NCBI RefSeq assembly: GCF_900106695.1
Contig: NZ_FNMZ01000010.1
Span: 62,001 to 126,000 of the forward strand
DNA length: 64,000 nt
Source of the DNA: Albimonas donghaensis
GTDB taxonomy: Bacteria; Pseudomonadota; Alphaproteobacteria; Rhodobacterales; Rhodobacteraceae
Reading direction: 5' to 3'
Position 1 is the first letter of the stretch. Every line of letters begins with the position of its first letter. Made by a program: the position numbers and the translations under genes. The notes beneath the pieces were generated by a model. That model was not told where the DNA came from and made no database searches. It saw only the letters and a program-made list of their open reading frames with translations. Positions 54,494 through 62,763 of the stretch are shown here, in pieces.

Positions 54494-55899
54494 ACCTCAC
54501 CGCTCTGTTCAACGGCCAGCCGGACGCGATCTTCGGCATCGGCTACATGGACCCGACCGAGGTCGGCATCCTGTGCATGGGCCTGCTGCTGGTTCTGGTG
54601 ATCTGCGGCGTGCGGGTGGTGTTCGCCGCCGGCATCGTCGGGCTCGTCGGGCTGGTGGAGCTGATCGGGTGGAACGGCGCGGCCTCCGCGGTCGGGCAGA
54701 TCCCGTTCTCCAAGTCGGTCAGCTTCGTGCTCGGCCTGCTGCCGATGTTCATCCTGATCGGCTATCTGGCGTTCCACGCCGGCATGACCAAGCAGCTCTT
54801 CGCCGCGGCGCGGGCCTGGATCGGCTGGGTGCCCGGGGGGCTCGCGGTCGCTTCGGTCTTCGCGGCGGCGGGCTTCGCGGCGGTGTCGGGGGCCTCGGTC
54901 GCCACGGCGGCCGTGTTCTCCCGCGTCGCCATCCCCGAGATGCTGGAGGCCGGCTACAACAAGCGCCTCGCCGCCGGCGTGGTGGCGGCGGCGGGCACGC
55001 TGGCCTCGCTGATCCCGCCTTCGACCATCCTGGTGATCTACGCGGTGATCGTGGAGGAATCGGTCGGCGCGCTGCTGCTGGCGGGCTTCCTGCCCGGCAT
55101 CTTCTCGGCCGTGGTCTACGCGCTGATCATCGTCGGCTGGGCGATGATCAACCCCGACGCCGGCCCCGCGGTGAAGGGCATCGGCTGGGGCGAGCGGTTC
55201 CGCACCCTGCCCGGCCTGCTGCCCATCGCCTCGGTGGTGGTGATCATCGTCTCGGCGGTCTACGGCGGCTGGGCGACGCCCACCGAGGCCGGCGCGCTCG
55301 GCGCCTTCGTGGTGCTGGTGGTGGCCTGGATGAACGGCATGCGCTGGCCCTCGCTGAAGGCCGCGCTGATGGAGACGTCGAAGCTCGTCGTCATGATCTT
55401 CTCGCTGATCTGGGGCGTGCTGATCTTCGGGCGGTTCCTGGGCTTCTCCGGCCTGCCGGAGGCCTTCGCCACCTGGATCCTGAGCTTCGACACCGACCCC
55501 TACCTGATCCTCGGCGGGATCCTGATGGGCTATGTCGTGCTGGGCATGTTCATGGACGCCATCGGGCTGCTGCTGCTGACCCTGCCGGTGGTCTACCCGG
55601 CGGTGATGGCGCTGAACGGCGGGGCCGACGTGTCGGCGGCGGACAGCGCCTTCGGGCTTTCGGGCGGGCAATGCTCGGTCTGGTTCGGGATCATCGTGGT
55701 GAAGATGGCGGAGGTCTGCCTGATCACGCCGCCGATCGGGCTGAACTGCTTCGTGGTCAACGGCGTGCGGCCCGACATCCCGCTGACGGATGTGTTCAAG
55801 GGCATCTTCCTGTTCTTCATCGCCGACGCGGCCACGATCGTGCTGCTGATCCTGTTCCCGCAGATCATCACCTGGCTGCCGGACCTGATGTACGGCTGA
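54490..55899 (+). CDS. dctM: TRAP transporter large permease subunit
   Basis: The 469-residue protein is a typical DctM: many membrane segments, VFAAAGFAAVSGASVATAAVFSRVAIPEM, AAGTLASLIPPSTILVIYAVI, GWATPTEAGALGAF and TPPIGLNCFVVNGVRPDIPL. It forms the sodium-coupled transport domain of the importer. Its stop shares one base with the start of the MFS gene. Confidence 0.95.
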   Translation: MNLTALFNGQPDAIFGIGYMDPTEVGILCMGLLLVLVICGVRVVFAAGIVGLVGLVELIGWNGAASAVGQIPFSKSVSFVLGLLPMFILIGYLAFHAGMTKQLFAAARAWIGWVPGGLAVASVFAAAGFAAVSGASVATAAVFSRVAIPEMLEAGYNKRLAAGVVAAAGTLASLIPPSTILVIYAVIVEESVGALLLAGFLPGIFSAVVYALIIVGWAMINPDAGPAVKGIGWGERFRTLPGLLPIASVVVIIVSAVYGGWATPTEAGALGAFVVLVVAWMNGMRWPSLKAALMETSKLVVMIFSLIWGVLIFGRFLGFSGLPEAFATWILSFDTDPYLILGGILMGYVVLGMFMDAIGLLLLTLPVVYPAVMALNGGADVSAADSAFGLSGGQCSVWFGIIVVKMAEVCLITPPIGLNCFVVNGVRPDIPLTDVFKGIFLFFIADAATIVLLILFPQIITWLPDLMYG

Positions 55900-57179
55900 T
55901 GGGCGATCCCGAGACGGGAGCCGGCCCCACATCCGGCCCCGCTGCGGCGGGGCCGGCGGGAACGCGGGAACTGGCGGGCGCGGGCCTCGCCGTGGTGGCG
56001 CTCTGCTTCGGCATGAACATGCTCGCCCGCGGCCTGGGCGAGAGCTTCGCGGTCTTCCTCCTCCCCGTCACCGAGGACCTGGGCTGGAGCCGCGGGGCGT
56101 TCTCTTCGGTCTATGCCATCTACATGATCTCGCAGGGGCTGGCGGCGCCGCTGGCGGGCGCGCTGTTCGACCGGTTCGGAGCGCGGGCGGTGTGGATCCC
56201 CTCGCTGATGCTGTTCGGGGCGGGGCTGATGATCGCCTCGGTCATGGACGCGCTGTGGATGGCGGTGGTGGGGCCCGGCATCATGGTGGGGATCGGCGTG
56301 GCCGGGACCGGCATGGCCATCGGCGCCGGGCTGATCGCGCGCTGGTTCCGGGCCGAGCTGACGCTGGCCATGGCGGGCGCCTATGCGGGCCTGTCGGTGG
56401 GCATGATCACCGTCGCCCCCGCCGCCGCGCTGGTGATCGAGACCGAGGGCTGGCGCATGGCCTATCGTATCATGGGGCTGGCGTTGCTCGCCGCCGGGCC
56501 GATCCTGCTGATCGCCCTGCCCTGGGCGCGGATCGGGGCCGGGCGCTGGCCGGCGCGGCGCCGGCCGGGCGGGTTGTTCCCGCCCCTGCGCATCCTGCGA
56601 GAGCGGGCGTTCCTCGGCCTGTTCGTCGCCCTGTCGATGACCGCCGTGTGCACCTGGTCGGTGCTGCTGCAACTGGTCGCCTACCTGACCGAGCTCGGCT
56701 ATTCCCCGCTCGCCGCCGCCACCGCCTACGGCGTGGTCGGGGGCCTGTCCATCGTGGGGATCCTGGCGACGGGCTGGCTGGCGGACCGCTTCGGCCGGCG
56801 CCCGGTGCTGACCGCCAGCTTCGCGATGAGCGGGCTGGGGGTGGTCGTCCTGTGGGCCCTGTCGGCGGCGCCGGGCATGGCGCTGCTGGTCGCCTTCATC
56901 GCGATCTTCGGCTGCAACATGGGCTCGCGCGGGCCGGTGGTGACGGCGCTGGTGGCGCGGCTCTACCCCGACAATGTGGGCGCGGTGTTCGGGATGATCA
57001 CCATCGGGCTGGGGCTGGGCTCGGCGCTCGGCGGTTTCGCCTCCGGCCTGCTGCATGACCTGACGGGCGGCTACGGGGCGAGCTTCGCGCTCGCCATCGC
57101 CGCGGCCGGGCTGGGGCTGGCGCCGTTCTGGCTGGTCCCCTCCATCGGCGAGGACCGGCGGGGCGCGCTGGAGGACTGA
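55899..57179 (+). CDS. Major facilitator superfamily transporter
   Basis: The 426-residue protein has about 12 membrane segments and MFS loops GALFDRFGARAVW (2-3 loop) and GWLADRFGRRPVL (8-9 loop). The ARGLGESFAVFLLPVTEDLGWSRG start resembles oxalate/formate or monocarboxylate-type MFS members. It is coupled to dctM by a one-base overlap, so it is the last gene of the operon and may export a product or import a related acid. Confidence 0.9.
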   Translation: MGDPETGAGPTSGPAAAGPAGTRELAGAGLAVVALCFGMNMLARGLGESFAVFLLPVTEDLGWSRGAFSSVYAIYMISQGLAAPLAGALFDRFGARAVWIPSLMLFGAGLMIASVMDALWMAVVGPGIMVGIGVAGTGMAIGAGLIARWFRAELTLAMAGAYAGLSVGMITVAPAAALVIETEGWRMAYRIMGLALLAAGPILLIALPWARIGAGRWPARRRPGGLFPPLRILRERAFLGLFVALSMTAVCTWSVLLQLVAYLTELGYSPLAAATAYGVVGGLSIVGILATGWLADRFGRRPVLTASFAMSGLGVVVLWALSAAPGMALLVAFIAIFGCNMGSRGPVVTALVARLYPDNVGAVFGMITIGLGLGSALGGFASGLLHDLTGGYGASFALAIAAAGLGLAPFWLVPSIGEDRRGALED

Positions 57180-57277
57180 GCCGTCCTGCGCGGCGCGCGC
57201 GAAAACGCCTGACGGCGGTGACATCATGTCGAAGGGAGTTGCGGCCGCTGAGGGGGCGTCACGCCTCTTGAGAAGCG

Positions 57278-57352
57278 TGGTGCCGCAGGGGAGGATTGAA
57301 CTCCCGACCTCACCCTTACCAAGGGTGCGCTCTACCACTGAGCTACTGCGGC
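57278..57352 (-). tRNA. tRNA-Thr, anticodon GGU
   Basis: The reverse strand folds into a complete cloverleaf: acceptor GCCGCAG/CTGCGGC, D-arm GCTCAGTGGTAGAGC, anticodon arm CACCC-TTGGTAA-GGGTG and T-arm GGGAGTTCAATCCTCCC. The loop gives anticodon GGU for ACC/ACU threonine codons. The 3' CCA is encoded (plus 57278-57280). There is no long variable arm. Confidence 0.96.
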
Positions 57353-57529
57353 GGCTGCGGGGCGGGTAATGCCGCGTTCGGCGGCCGAGCGCAAGCCCCC
57401 TTCGCGACCAATTCTCATCCCCGGCGCGGCGTCATCCCGCCGCCCCCTTTCCGGGCCGGGCGCGGGCGCGGGCGGCGGGCCCGCCGCGGGACGCTGGACC
57501 GCCGGGCCGGGCGGCGCTAGACCCGAAGC

Positions 57530-57772
57530 ATGACCGATGACGCCGATCCCAGGCCCACGCCCCGGGCCAGCTCCACCCGCGCCGTGCCCGGCTCGAAACC
57601 GGACCCGAAATCCGACCGCGAGGCCCGGCTCGCCGCCGCCCTGCGCGCGAACCTGCGTCGCCGCAAGGACCAGGGCCGCGCCCGCACCGCGGCCGAGATC
57701 GCGGCGGAGACCGAGGGGGAAACCGCGGGGGAAACAGGCGATCGTCGCGAATCCGACGACGAGACCGGCTGA
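57530..57772 (+). CDS. Small basic hypothetical protein of Rhodobacterales type
   Basis: This 80-residue protein has a charged core REARLAAALRANLRRRKDQGRAR, which I associate with small conserved uncharacterised proteins of Rhodobacterales, and an acidic Glu/Thr tail. No known domain, cysteine or membrane segment is visible. It lies between tRNA-Thr and the SDR operon. It might be a nucleic-acid-binding protein, but no function can be assigned. Confidence 0.55.
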   Translation: MTDDADPRPTPRASSTRAVPGSKPDPKSDREARLAAALRANLRRRKDQGRARTAAEIAAETEGETAGETGDRRESDDETG

Positions 57773-57868
57773 GAACGCCGCTCGGGCGCCGCGCCCGCGA
57801 CGATCCGCCCTCCCTTCGCGATGGGTCCCGGAATCACCTCCCCTGCTCGCCTTGCGCAATGTTTGGAC

Positions 57869-57881
57869 CGCATAGCGGAAC
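57869..57881 (+). promoter_or_regulatory. Candidate IclR box upstream of the SDR operon
   Basis: CGCATAGCGGAAC at 57869-57881 with the preceding C makes the palindrome CCGC-ATA-GCGG. The identical 13-mer occurs at 62690-62702, in the promoter region between the IclR gene and the acyl-CoA ligase. It lies 140 bp upstream of the first SDR gene. Confidence 0.5.
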
Positions 57882-58020
57882 AAATCCCGTTGCGCTGCCG
57901 CGCCCGCGCCGCGATAGTGCGCGCGAAGGCAACCGGCGGCGGCTCGCGTCCCGCACGTCCCGGACAAAAGATGGAGGAGACCCGGATGACCCCCACCCGC
58001 CCCCCGCGGAGCGCCGCCGC

Positions 58021-58827
58021 ATGAGCGCCCCCAGCTTCGACTTCACCGGCAAGACCGTGTTCGTGGCCGGCGGCACGTCCGGCATCAACCAGGGCATCGC
58101 CGAGGCGTTCGGACGCGCCGGGGCCTCGGTCGCGGTGTTCTCCCGCTCCCAGGACAAGGTCGACGCCGCCGTGGCCCGGCTGGAGGCGCTGGGCGCCCCG
58201 GCCTTCGGCGCCGCCGGCGACGTGCGCCAGCCCGAGGCGGTGGAAGCGGCCCTGAAGGGCTGCCACGAGACATTCGGCGAGATCGACGTGGTGGTGTCGG
58301 GGGCTGCGGGCAACTTCCTCGCCCCCGCGCTGGACATGTCGCCCAACGCCTTCAAGACGGTGATCGACATCGACCTGCTGGGCACCTTCAACGTGCTGCG
58401 CCTGTCTCACGCCTATCTGCGCAAGCCGGGCGCGTCGCTGATCACCATCTCGGCCCCCCAGTCCACCGCGCCCACCGCCATGCAGGCCCATGCCTGCGCC
58501 GCCAAGGCCGGCATCGACATGCTGACCAAGGTGCTGGCGCTGGAATGGGGTGAGCATGGCATCCGGGTCAACGCCATCGTCCCCGGCCCCATCGGCGGCA
58601 CGGAGGGCCTGGACCGGCTGGCGAACTCGCCCGAGGCGATGGAGCTGATGCTGTCGCGCACGCCGCTGGGCCGGGTCGGCACGCTGGATGACTGCGCCAA
58701 CATGGCGATGATGCTCGCCGCCGACCTGACCTCCTACGTCACCGGGGCGATCATCCCGGTCGATGGCGGGCGCACCATGACCGGCGGCGGCTCCTACGGG
58801 TCGAAGGTTCCTCCGCGCAACGCCTGA
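58021..58827 (+). CDS. SDR oxidoreductase of the 2,4-dienoyl-CoA reductase type
   Basis: The 268-residue Rossmann protein has GKTVFVAGGTSGINQGIAEAF, NFLAPALDMSPNAFKTVIDIDLLGTFN, SLITISAPQ and GPIGGTEGLDRL. The usual YxxxK is AxxxK (in AHACAAKAG), with Ala where Tyr should be. That change, plus the GTEGL motif, is normal for the dienoyl-CoA/trans-enoyl-CoA reductase SDR branch, so the gene should be active. It reduces 2,4-dienoyl-CoA with NADPH in breakdown of unsaturated or modified acyl chains. It is the first gene of the acyl-CoA operon. Confidence 0.85.
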   Translation: MSAPSFDFTGKTVFVAGGTSGINQGIAEAFGRAGASVAVFSRSQDKVDAAVARLEALGAPAFGAAGDVRQPEAVEAALKGCHETFGEIDVVVSGAAGNFLAPALDMSPNAFKTVIDIDLLGTFNVLRLSHAYLRKPGASLITISAPQSTAPTAMQAHACAAKAGIDMLTKVLALEWGEHGIRVNAIVPGPIGGTEGLDRLANSPEAMELMLSRTPLGRVGTLDDCANMAMMLAADLTSYVTGAIIPVDGGRTMTGGGSYGSKVPPRNA

Positions 58828-59005
58828 CGGCGACGCGCGGACCACGCGGGCGCGGCCGGTCCCCGGCCCCGCCCGCCCGACGGGGACCCCGGTCCCCGCG
58901 TTGACGCAAGGGGCGCTCAGATGTCGCCGAGCCCGGATATTCTCCCTGCCGGCCGGTTATGACAGAGTGCCCGACACACCCCATCCAGGGAGCATGGAGA
59001 GACAC

Positions 59006-59917
59006 GTGAGCGGAATGGTCGAGGGCAAGGTCGTCGTGGTCACCGGCGCCGGCGGCGGCATCGGGCGCGATATCGCGCTGGCGATGGGCAAGAGCGGCGC
59101 CAAGGTCGTGGTCAACGACATCGGCGCCTCGCTGACCGGCGAGGGGCATGACGCGGGTCCGGCCCAGCAGGTGGTGGAAGAGATCAAGGCCGCCGGCGGC
59201 GAGGCCGCGGCCAACACGGATTCGGTGTCCGACCCCAAGGGCGCGGCCGGCATCATCCAGACCGCGGTCGACGCCTTCGGGCGCGTCGACGGCGTGGTCA
59301 ACAACGCCGGCATCCTGCGCGACCGCTTCTTCCACAAGATGTCGGAGCCGGAATTCGACGCGGTGATCAAGGTGCATCTCTACGGCGCCTATTACGTCTC
59401 GCGCGCCGCGGCGAACCTGTTCAAGGACCAGGAATCGGGGGCCATGGTGCACATGACCTCGACCTCCGGCCTGATCGGCAATTTCGGGCAGGCCAACTAC
59501 TCGGCCGCCAAGCTCGGCGTCGCCGCCCTGTCGAAGTCCATCGCGCTCGACATGCAGAAGTTCAACGTGCGGTCCAACTGCATCGCGCCCTTCGCCTGGA
59601 GCCGGATGCTGGACTCGATCCCCGCCAAGAACCCCGAGGAGGAGGCCCGGATCGAGCGCATGAAGAAGATGACCACGGCCAAGATCGCGCCGCTGGCCGT
59701 CGCCCTGCTGTCGGACAAGTCCGACGTCAACGGCCAGATCTTCGCCGTGCGCTCCAACGAGATCTTCCTGATGAGCCAGCCGCGGCCCATCCGCTCGATC
59801 CACAACGCCGAGGGCTGGACCCCGGAGACGGTGCTCGAGCATGCGATCCCCGCGCTGAAGGGCAGCTTCTTCCCGCTGGACCGTTCGGGCGACATCTTCA
59901 CCTGGGACCCGGTCTGA
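59006..59917 (+). CDS. SDR oxidoreductase, (3R)-hydroxyacyl-CoA dehydrogenase (HSD17B4) type
   Basis: The 303-residue protein has VVVVTGAGGGIGRDIALAM, the long loop GASLTGEGHDAGPAQQVVEEI typical of multifunctional peroxisomal-type hydroxyacyl dehydrogenases, VVNNAGILRDRFFHKM, and an intact YSAAK active site. It oxidises 3-hydroxyacyl-CoA. I prefer the GTG at 59006 (MSGMVEGK) because GGAGAG lies just upstream and relatives start the same way; ATG codons at 58994 and 59015 are alternatives. Confidence 0.85.
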   Translation: MSGMVEGKVVVVTGAGGGIGRDIALAMGKSGAKVVVNDIGASLTGEGHDAGPAQQVVEEIKAAGGEAAANTDSVSDPKGAAGIIQTAVDAFGRVDGVVNNAGILRDRFFHKMSEPEFDAVIKVHLYGAYYVSRAAANLFKDQESGAMVHMTSTSGLIGNFGQANYSAAKLGVAALSKSIALDMQKFNVRSNCIAPFAWSRMLDSIPAKNPEEEARIERMKKMTTAKIAPLAVALLSDKSDVNGQIFAVRSNEIFLMSQPRPIRSIHNAEGWTPETVLEHAIPALKGSFFPLDRSGDIFTWDPV

Positions 59918-59959
59918 CCCCGAGCCCCCGCCGGGCGCGTCCCGGCCAATGACAAGGGA

Positions 59960-59983
59960 CGCCCGCCGCATCGACGGCGGGCG
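59960..59983. repeat. 9-bp hairpin between the SDR and DUF35 genes
   Basis: CGCCCGCCG (59960-59968) and CGGCGGGCG (59975-59983) pair around a 6-nt loop in the 98-bp gap. It could tune expression of the downstream DUF35-thiolase pair. Confidence 0.45.
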
Positions 59984-60015
59984 CCGCAAGACAAATGCCT
60001 GGAGGAGACCGGCAG

Positions 60016-60393
60016 ATGAGCGAAATCGGAAAAGAGAAGGAATTCCGGGAGGCGATGGCCGCCGGCAAGTGGCGGATCCAGAAGTCCCCCTCGACCGACG
60101 CCTATGTCTATTACCCGCGCGAGATCGCGCCGGGCACCGGCGCCGACGACCTGGAATGGGTCGAGCCCTCGGGCCTGGGCACGATCTACACCTACACCGT
60201 GGTCAACCGGCGCGCCGAACAGGGCGGGCCCTACAACGTGATCATGGTCGATCTGGACGAAGGCCCGCGGATGATGTCGCGGCTGGAGGGCGTCGAGAAC
60301 GACGCCATCGAGATCGGCGCGCGGGTCAAGGCGCGCCTGTCCGAGATCGGCGGCCAGCCCGCCGTTGTGTTCGACCTGGCGACGGGAGCCTGA
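60016..60393 (+). CDS. DUF35-type OB-fold protein lacking zinc-ribbon cysteines
   Basis: The 125-residue protein has the DUF35 OB-fold pattern LEWVEPSGLGTIYTYTVVNRR, YNVIMVDLDEGPRMMSRLEG and IGARVKARL, preceded by a region where the family has a rubredoxin-like zinc ribbon. Here the ribbon positions carry no cysteine at all (QKSPSTDAYVYYPREIAPG). DUF35 proteins bind thiolases or thiolase-like aldolases, as in ChsH2-Ltp2. The thiolase follows 3 bp later. GGAGGAG precedes the ATG at 60016. Confidence 0.85.
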   Translation: MSEIGKEKEFREAMAAGKWRIQKSPSTDAYVYYPREIAPGTGADDLEWVEPSGLGTIYTYTVVNRRAEQGGPYNVIMVDLDEGPRMMSRLEGVENDAIEIGARVKARLSEIGGQPAVVFDLATGA

Positions 60394-60396
60394 TCC

Positions 60397-61572
60397 ATGG
60401 CCAAACCCTCTGATCTGCGCGGCAAGGCCGCGGTCGTCGGCGTCGCCACCTACGGGTCGGGCGAAGCGCCGGGCAACACCGAGATGGACCTGGCTATCAA
60501 GGCCTCCAAGCTCGCCATCGAGGACGCCGGCCTGACGCTGGCCGATATCGACGGCATCGCCACCTGCTCGACCTCCAACGCCATGTGGCCCCTGTCGGTT
60601 ATCGAGCATCTGGGGATCAAGCCGTCCTTCATCGAGGGCACCTGCATCGGCGGGTCGTCCTTCGTGGAGCACATGCTGCCCGCCGCGATGGCGCTGGAAT
60701 ACGGCATCTGCAACGCGGTGCTGGTCTGCTACGGCTCGGTCCAGCGCACCGGCGAGATGGACCGCAAGGCGATGGCCAAGGCCCGCGCCACCATGGCCGC
60801 CTATGACTACGAGACGGTCTATTCCCCGCCCATGCCCGTGGGCGCCTACGCCATGGCGGCCCAGCGCCACATGCACCAGTACGGCACGACGCGCGAGAAC
60901 CTGGCCGAGGTCGCGGTGGCCGCCCGCAAATGGGCGAACCTGAACCCCGAGGCCTTCATGCAGGGCGACCTGTCGGTGCAGGACGTGCTGGACGCGCGCC
61001 CGGTGTCGAGCCCCTTCACGGTGCGCGACTGCTGCCTGGTGACGGATGGCGGCGGCGCCTTCGTGATGACCCGGGCGGATCGCGCCAAGGACCTGAAGAA
61101 GAAGCCGGTCTACATGCTGGGCGCCGGAACCGCGGCCTGGCATCAGAAGATCACCAACCTGCCCGACCTGACCGTGACCTGCGCGTCGCAGTCGGGCAAG
61201 GAGGCCTTCGCCATGGCCGGGATGACCCCGGCCGAGGTGCAGCACCTGATGCTCTACGACGCCTTCACCATCAACCCGGTGCTGTTCCTCGAAGATCTCG
61301 GCTTCTGCCCCAAGGGCGAGGGCGGGCGGTTCGTGTCGGACGGCAGGATCGCGCCGGGCGGCTCGCTGCCGCTCAACACCAATGGCGGCGGCCTGAGCTG
61401 CGTGCATCCGGGGATGTACGGCGTCTACACGGTGATCGAGTCCGTGCAGCAGCTGCGCGGCGAGGGCGGCGCCCGTCAGGCCGGCCAGATCGACGTGTCG
61501 CTGGCCCATGGCAACGGCGGCGTGCTGTCGAGCCAGTGCACCGCGATCCTGGGCACCGACGCGGCGCTCTGA
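60397..61572 (+). CDS. Thiolase-superfamily protein (SCP-x/acetyl-CoA acetyltransferase type)
   Basis: The 391-residue protein has AAVVGVATYGSGE, SFIEGTCIGGSSFVEHMLPAAMA with Cys83 at the nucleophile position, FTVRDCCLVTDGGGAFVMT, YDAFTINPVLFLEDLGFC, NTNGGGLSCVHPGMYG and the terminal SLAHGNGGVLSSQCTAIL. It belongs to the lipid-transfer-protein branch of thiolases, which includes chain-shortening thiolases and steroid side-chain retro-aldolases. Pairing with DUF35 favours that branch. It ends the operon at a strong terminator. Confidence 0.88.
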   Translation: MAKPSDLRGKAAVVGVATYGSGEAPGNTEMDLAIKASKLAIEDAGLTLADIDGIATCSTSNAMWPLSVIEHLGIKPSFIEGTCIGGSSFVEHMLPAAMALEYGICNAVLVCYGSVQRTGEMDRKAMAKARATMAAYDYETVYSPPMPVGAYAMAAQRHMHQYGTTRENLAEVAVAARKWANLNPEAFMQGDLSVQDVLDARPVSSPFTVRDCCLVTDGGGAFVMTRADRAKDLKKKPVYMLGAGTAAWHQKITNLPDLTVTCASQSGKEAFAMAGMTPAEVQHLMLYDAFTINPVLFLEDLGFCPKGEGGRFVSDGRIAPGGSLPLNTNGGGLSCVHPGMYGVYTVIESVQQLRGEGGARQAGQIDVSLAHGNGGVLSSQCTAILGTDAAL

Positions 61573-61598
61573 TCCCGCGGGACGACCTCCGAAACGCG

Positions 61599-61629
61599 AA
61601 GGGGCGGGCCGCATGGCCCGCCCCTTTTT
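61599..61629 (+). terminator. Rho-independent terminator after the thiolase
   Basis: Arms 61599-61610 and 61615-61626 form a perfect 12-bp stem with loop GCAT, followed by a T-run to 61629. It lies 27 bp after the thiolase stop and is also close to the end of the convergent IclR gene. Confidence 0.92.
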
Positions 61630-61660
61630 CGTGGGCGCTCATGCTTCGGCACGCGCCGCC

Positions 61661-62533
61661 CTAGCGCATCGGCGCGCGGCTGAGCCCGCGGGCGAGGTGC
61701 ACAAGGCGGGGGCCGAAATCCTCGACCATCTGCTCGGGCGCCAATGCGAAGGCCGGGCCGCCCACGGTCAGCGCCATGCGCGTGGTCCCGTCCAGGTCCG
61801 CGATCGGCGTCGCCACCGCGCGCACGTCCTCGCGCCATTCCCGGTCCACGTAGCAGAAGCCGCGTTCCCGGATCTCGGCGATGGAATCGAGGATGCGGGG
61901 CTTGAGATCCGCCCAATCCGGCCCCAGCCGCCCGGCGAAATGCTCGAACATCGCCTCGCGCTCATCGTCTTCGAGCGAGGACAGGTAGGCCCGCCCCGCC
62001 GCCGATTGCGTCATCCCCACCCGGCTGCCGATGTCCAGCAGCAGCGCGTCCAGCGCCGAGGACGAGCAGGCCGAGACGTAGATCATCATGTCTCCGTCCG
62101 GGCTCGACAGCGCCACCGAGGCGCCGGTGTGGTCGGCCAGCCGCTGCATCCGCTCCTGCGCCATCTGGCGGATGCCGATATTGGCCAGCACCGGATAGGC
62201 GATGGCCAGCAGCGCCGGGCTGGGCTGATAGCGCCCGTCGAGCTCCGACTGGCGGAGATAGCCGAGCTGGGTCAGCGTGTAGGTCAGCCGGGTCACGGTG
62301 GCCTTGGGCAGGCCGGTGCGGGCCGAAAGCTCGGCGTTGCCCAGCGGCCCCTGCCCCGGCCGGAACGCGTGCAGCAGCTCGAAGGCGCGGGCCAGCGACC
62401 AGACGAACTTGCGGTCCTCGCCATGGCGCGCGGCCAGCTCGGCGTCGTTCAGGCGCAGCGGAATCCGCCGCGACGCCAGCCCCGGCCGCCGCAGGCCCCT
62501 GCGCGTCGCGCCGCTGTCGGTTTCGGTCGCCAT
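61661..62533 (-). CDS. IclR-family transcriptional regulator
   Basis: The 290-residue protein has an N-terminal winged helix (LLHAFRPGQGPLGNAELSARTGLPKATVTRLTYTLTQLGYL) and a GAF-like IclR effector domain (MMIYVSACSSSA, GMTQSAAGRAYLSSL, ERGFCYVDREWREDVRAVATPI). AGGCGAGGGA precedes the ATG at 62531-62533. It lies between the thiolase operon and a divergent acyl-CoA ligase and probably controls both through the shared 13-bp box. Confidence 0.92.
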   Translation of the reverse strand: MATETDSGATRRGLRRPGLASRRIPLRLNDAELAARHGEDRKFVWSLARAFELLHAFRPGQGPLGNAELSARTGLPKATVTRLTYTLTQLGYLRQSELDGRYQPSPALLAIAYPVLANIGIRQMAQERMQRLADHTGASVALSSPDGDMMIYVSACSSSALDALLLDIGSRVGMTQSAAGRAYLSSLEDDEREAMFEHFAGRLGPDWADLKPRILDSIAEIRERGFCYVDREWREDVRAVATPIADLDGTTRMALTVGGPAFALAPEQMVEDFGPRLVHLARGLSRAPMR

Positions 62534-62689
62534 TCCCTCGCCTCCCCTTTTCTGCCGGCCGGCTTGTTCGACGCCGCCGCCGGTCGGTTTTCTTGCCGCA
62601 TGCCACCGCCCCGCCCCGCGTCGACGGCCAGCCGCCGGCGCGGATGCGGACAGGACGCGACGACGCGCCTCCCTGCGCGCCATGCGTTT

Positions 62690-62702
62690 CGCATAGCGGA
62701 AC
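62690..62702 (+). promoter_or_regulatory. Candidate IclR box in the iclR/acyl-CoA-ligase divergent region
   Basis: CGCATAGCGGAAC is identical to 57869-57881. With flanking TTT it reads TTTCGC-ATA-GCGGAA, a near-palindrome. It is 62 bp upstream of the ligase and 157 bp upstream of the IclR gene. The following 60 bp are AT-rich with AATATT and TAATCG elements that could be -10 hexamers. Confidence 0.55.
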
Positions 62703-62763
62703 CTTAACGGCTCTGCTAATCGGATGCGAAAGAAATATTCGGCGCGGGAGGCGCAACGCAGAC

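Noticed and set aside
57296-57520. Small open frame across tRNA-Thr
   Set aside because: It is read through the antisense of the tRNA and has no other support.
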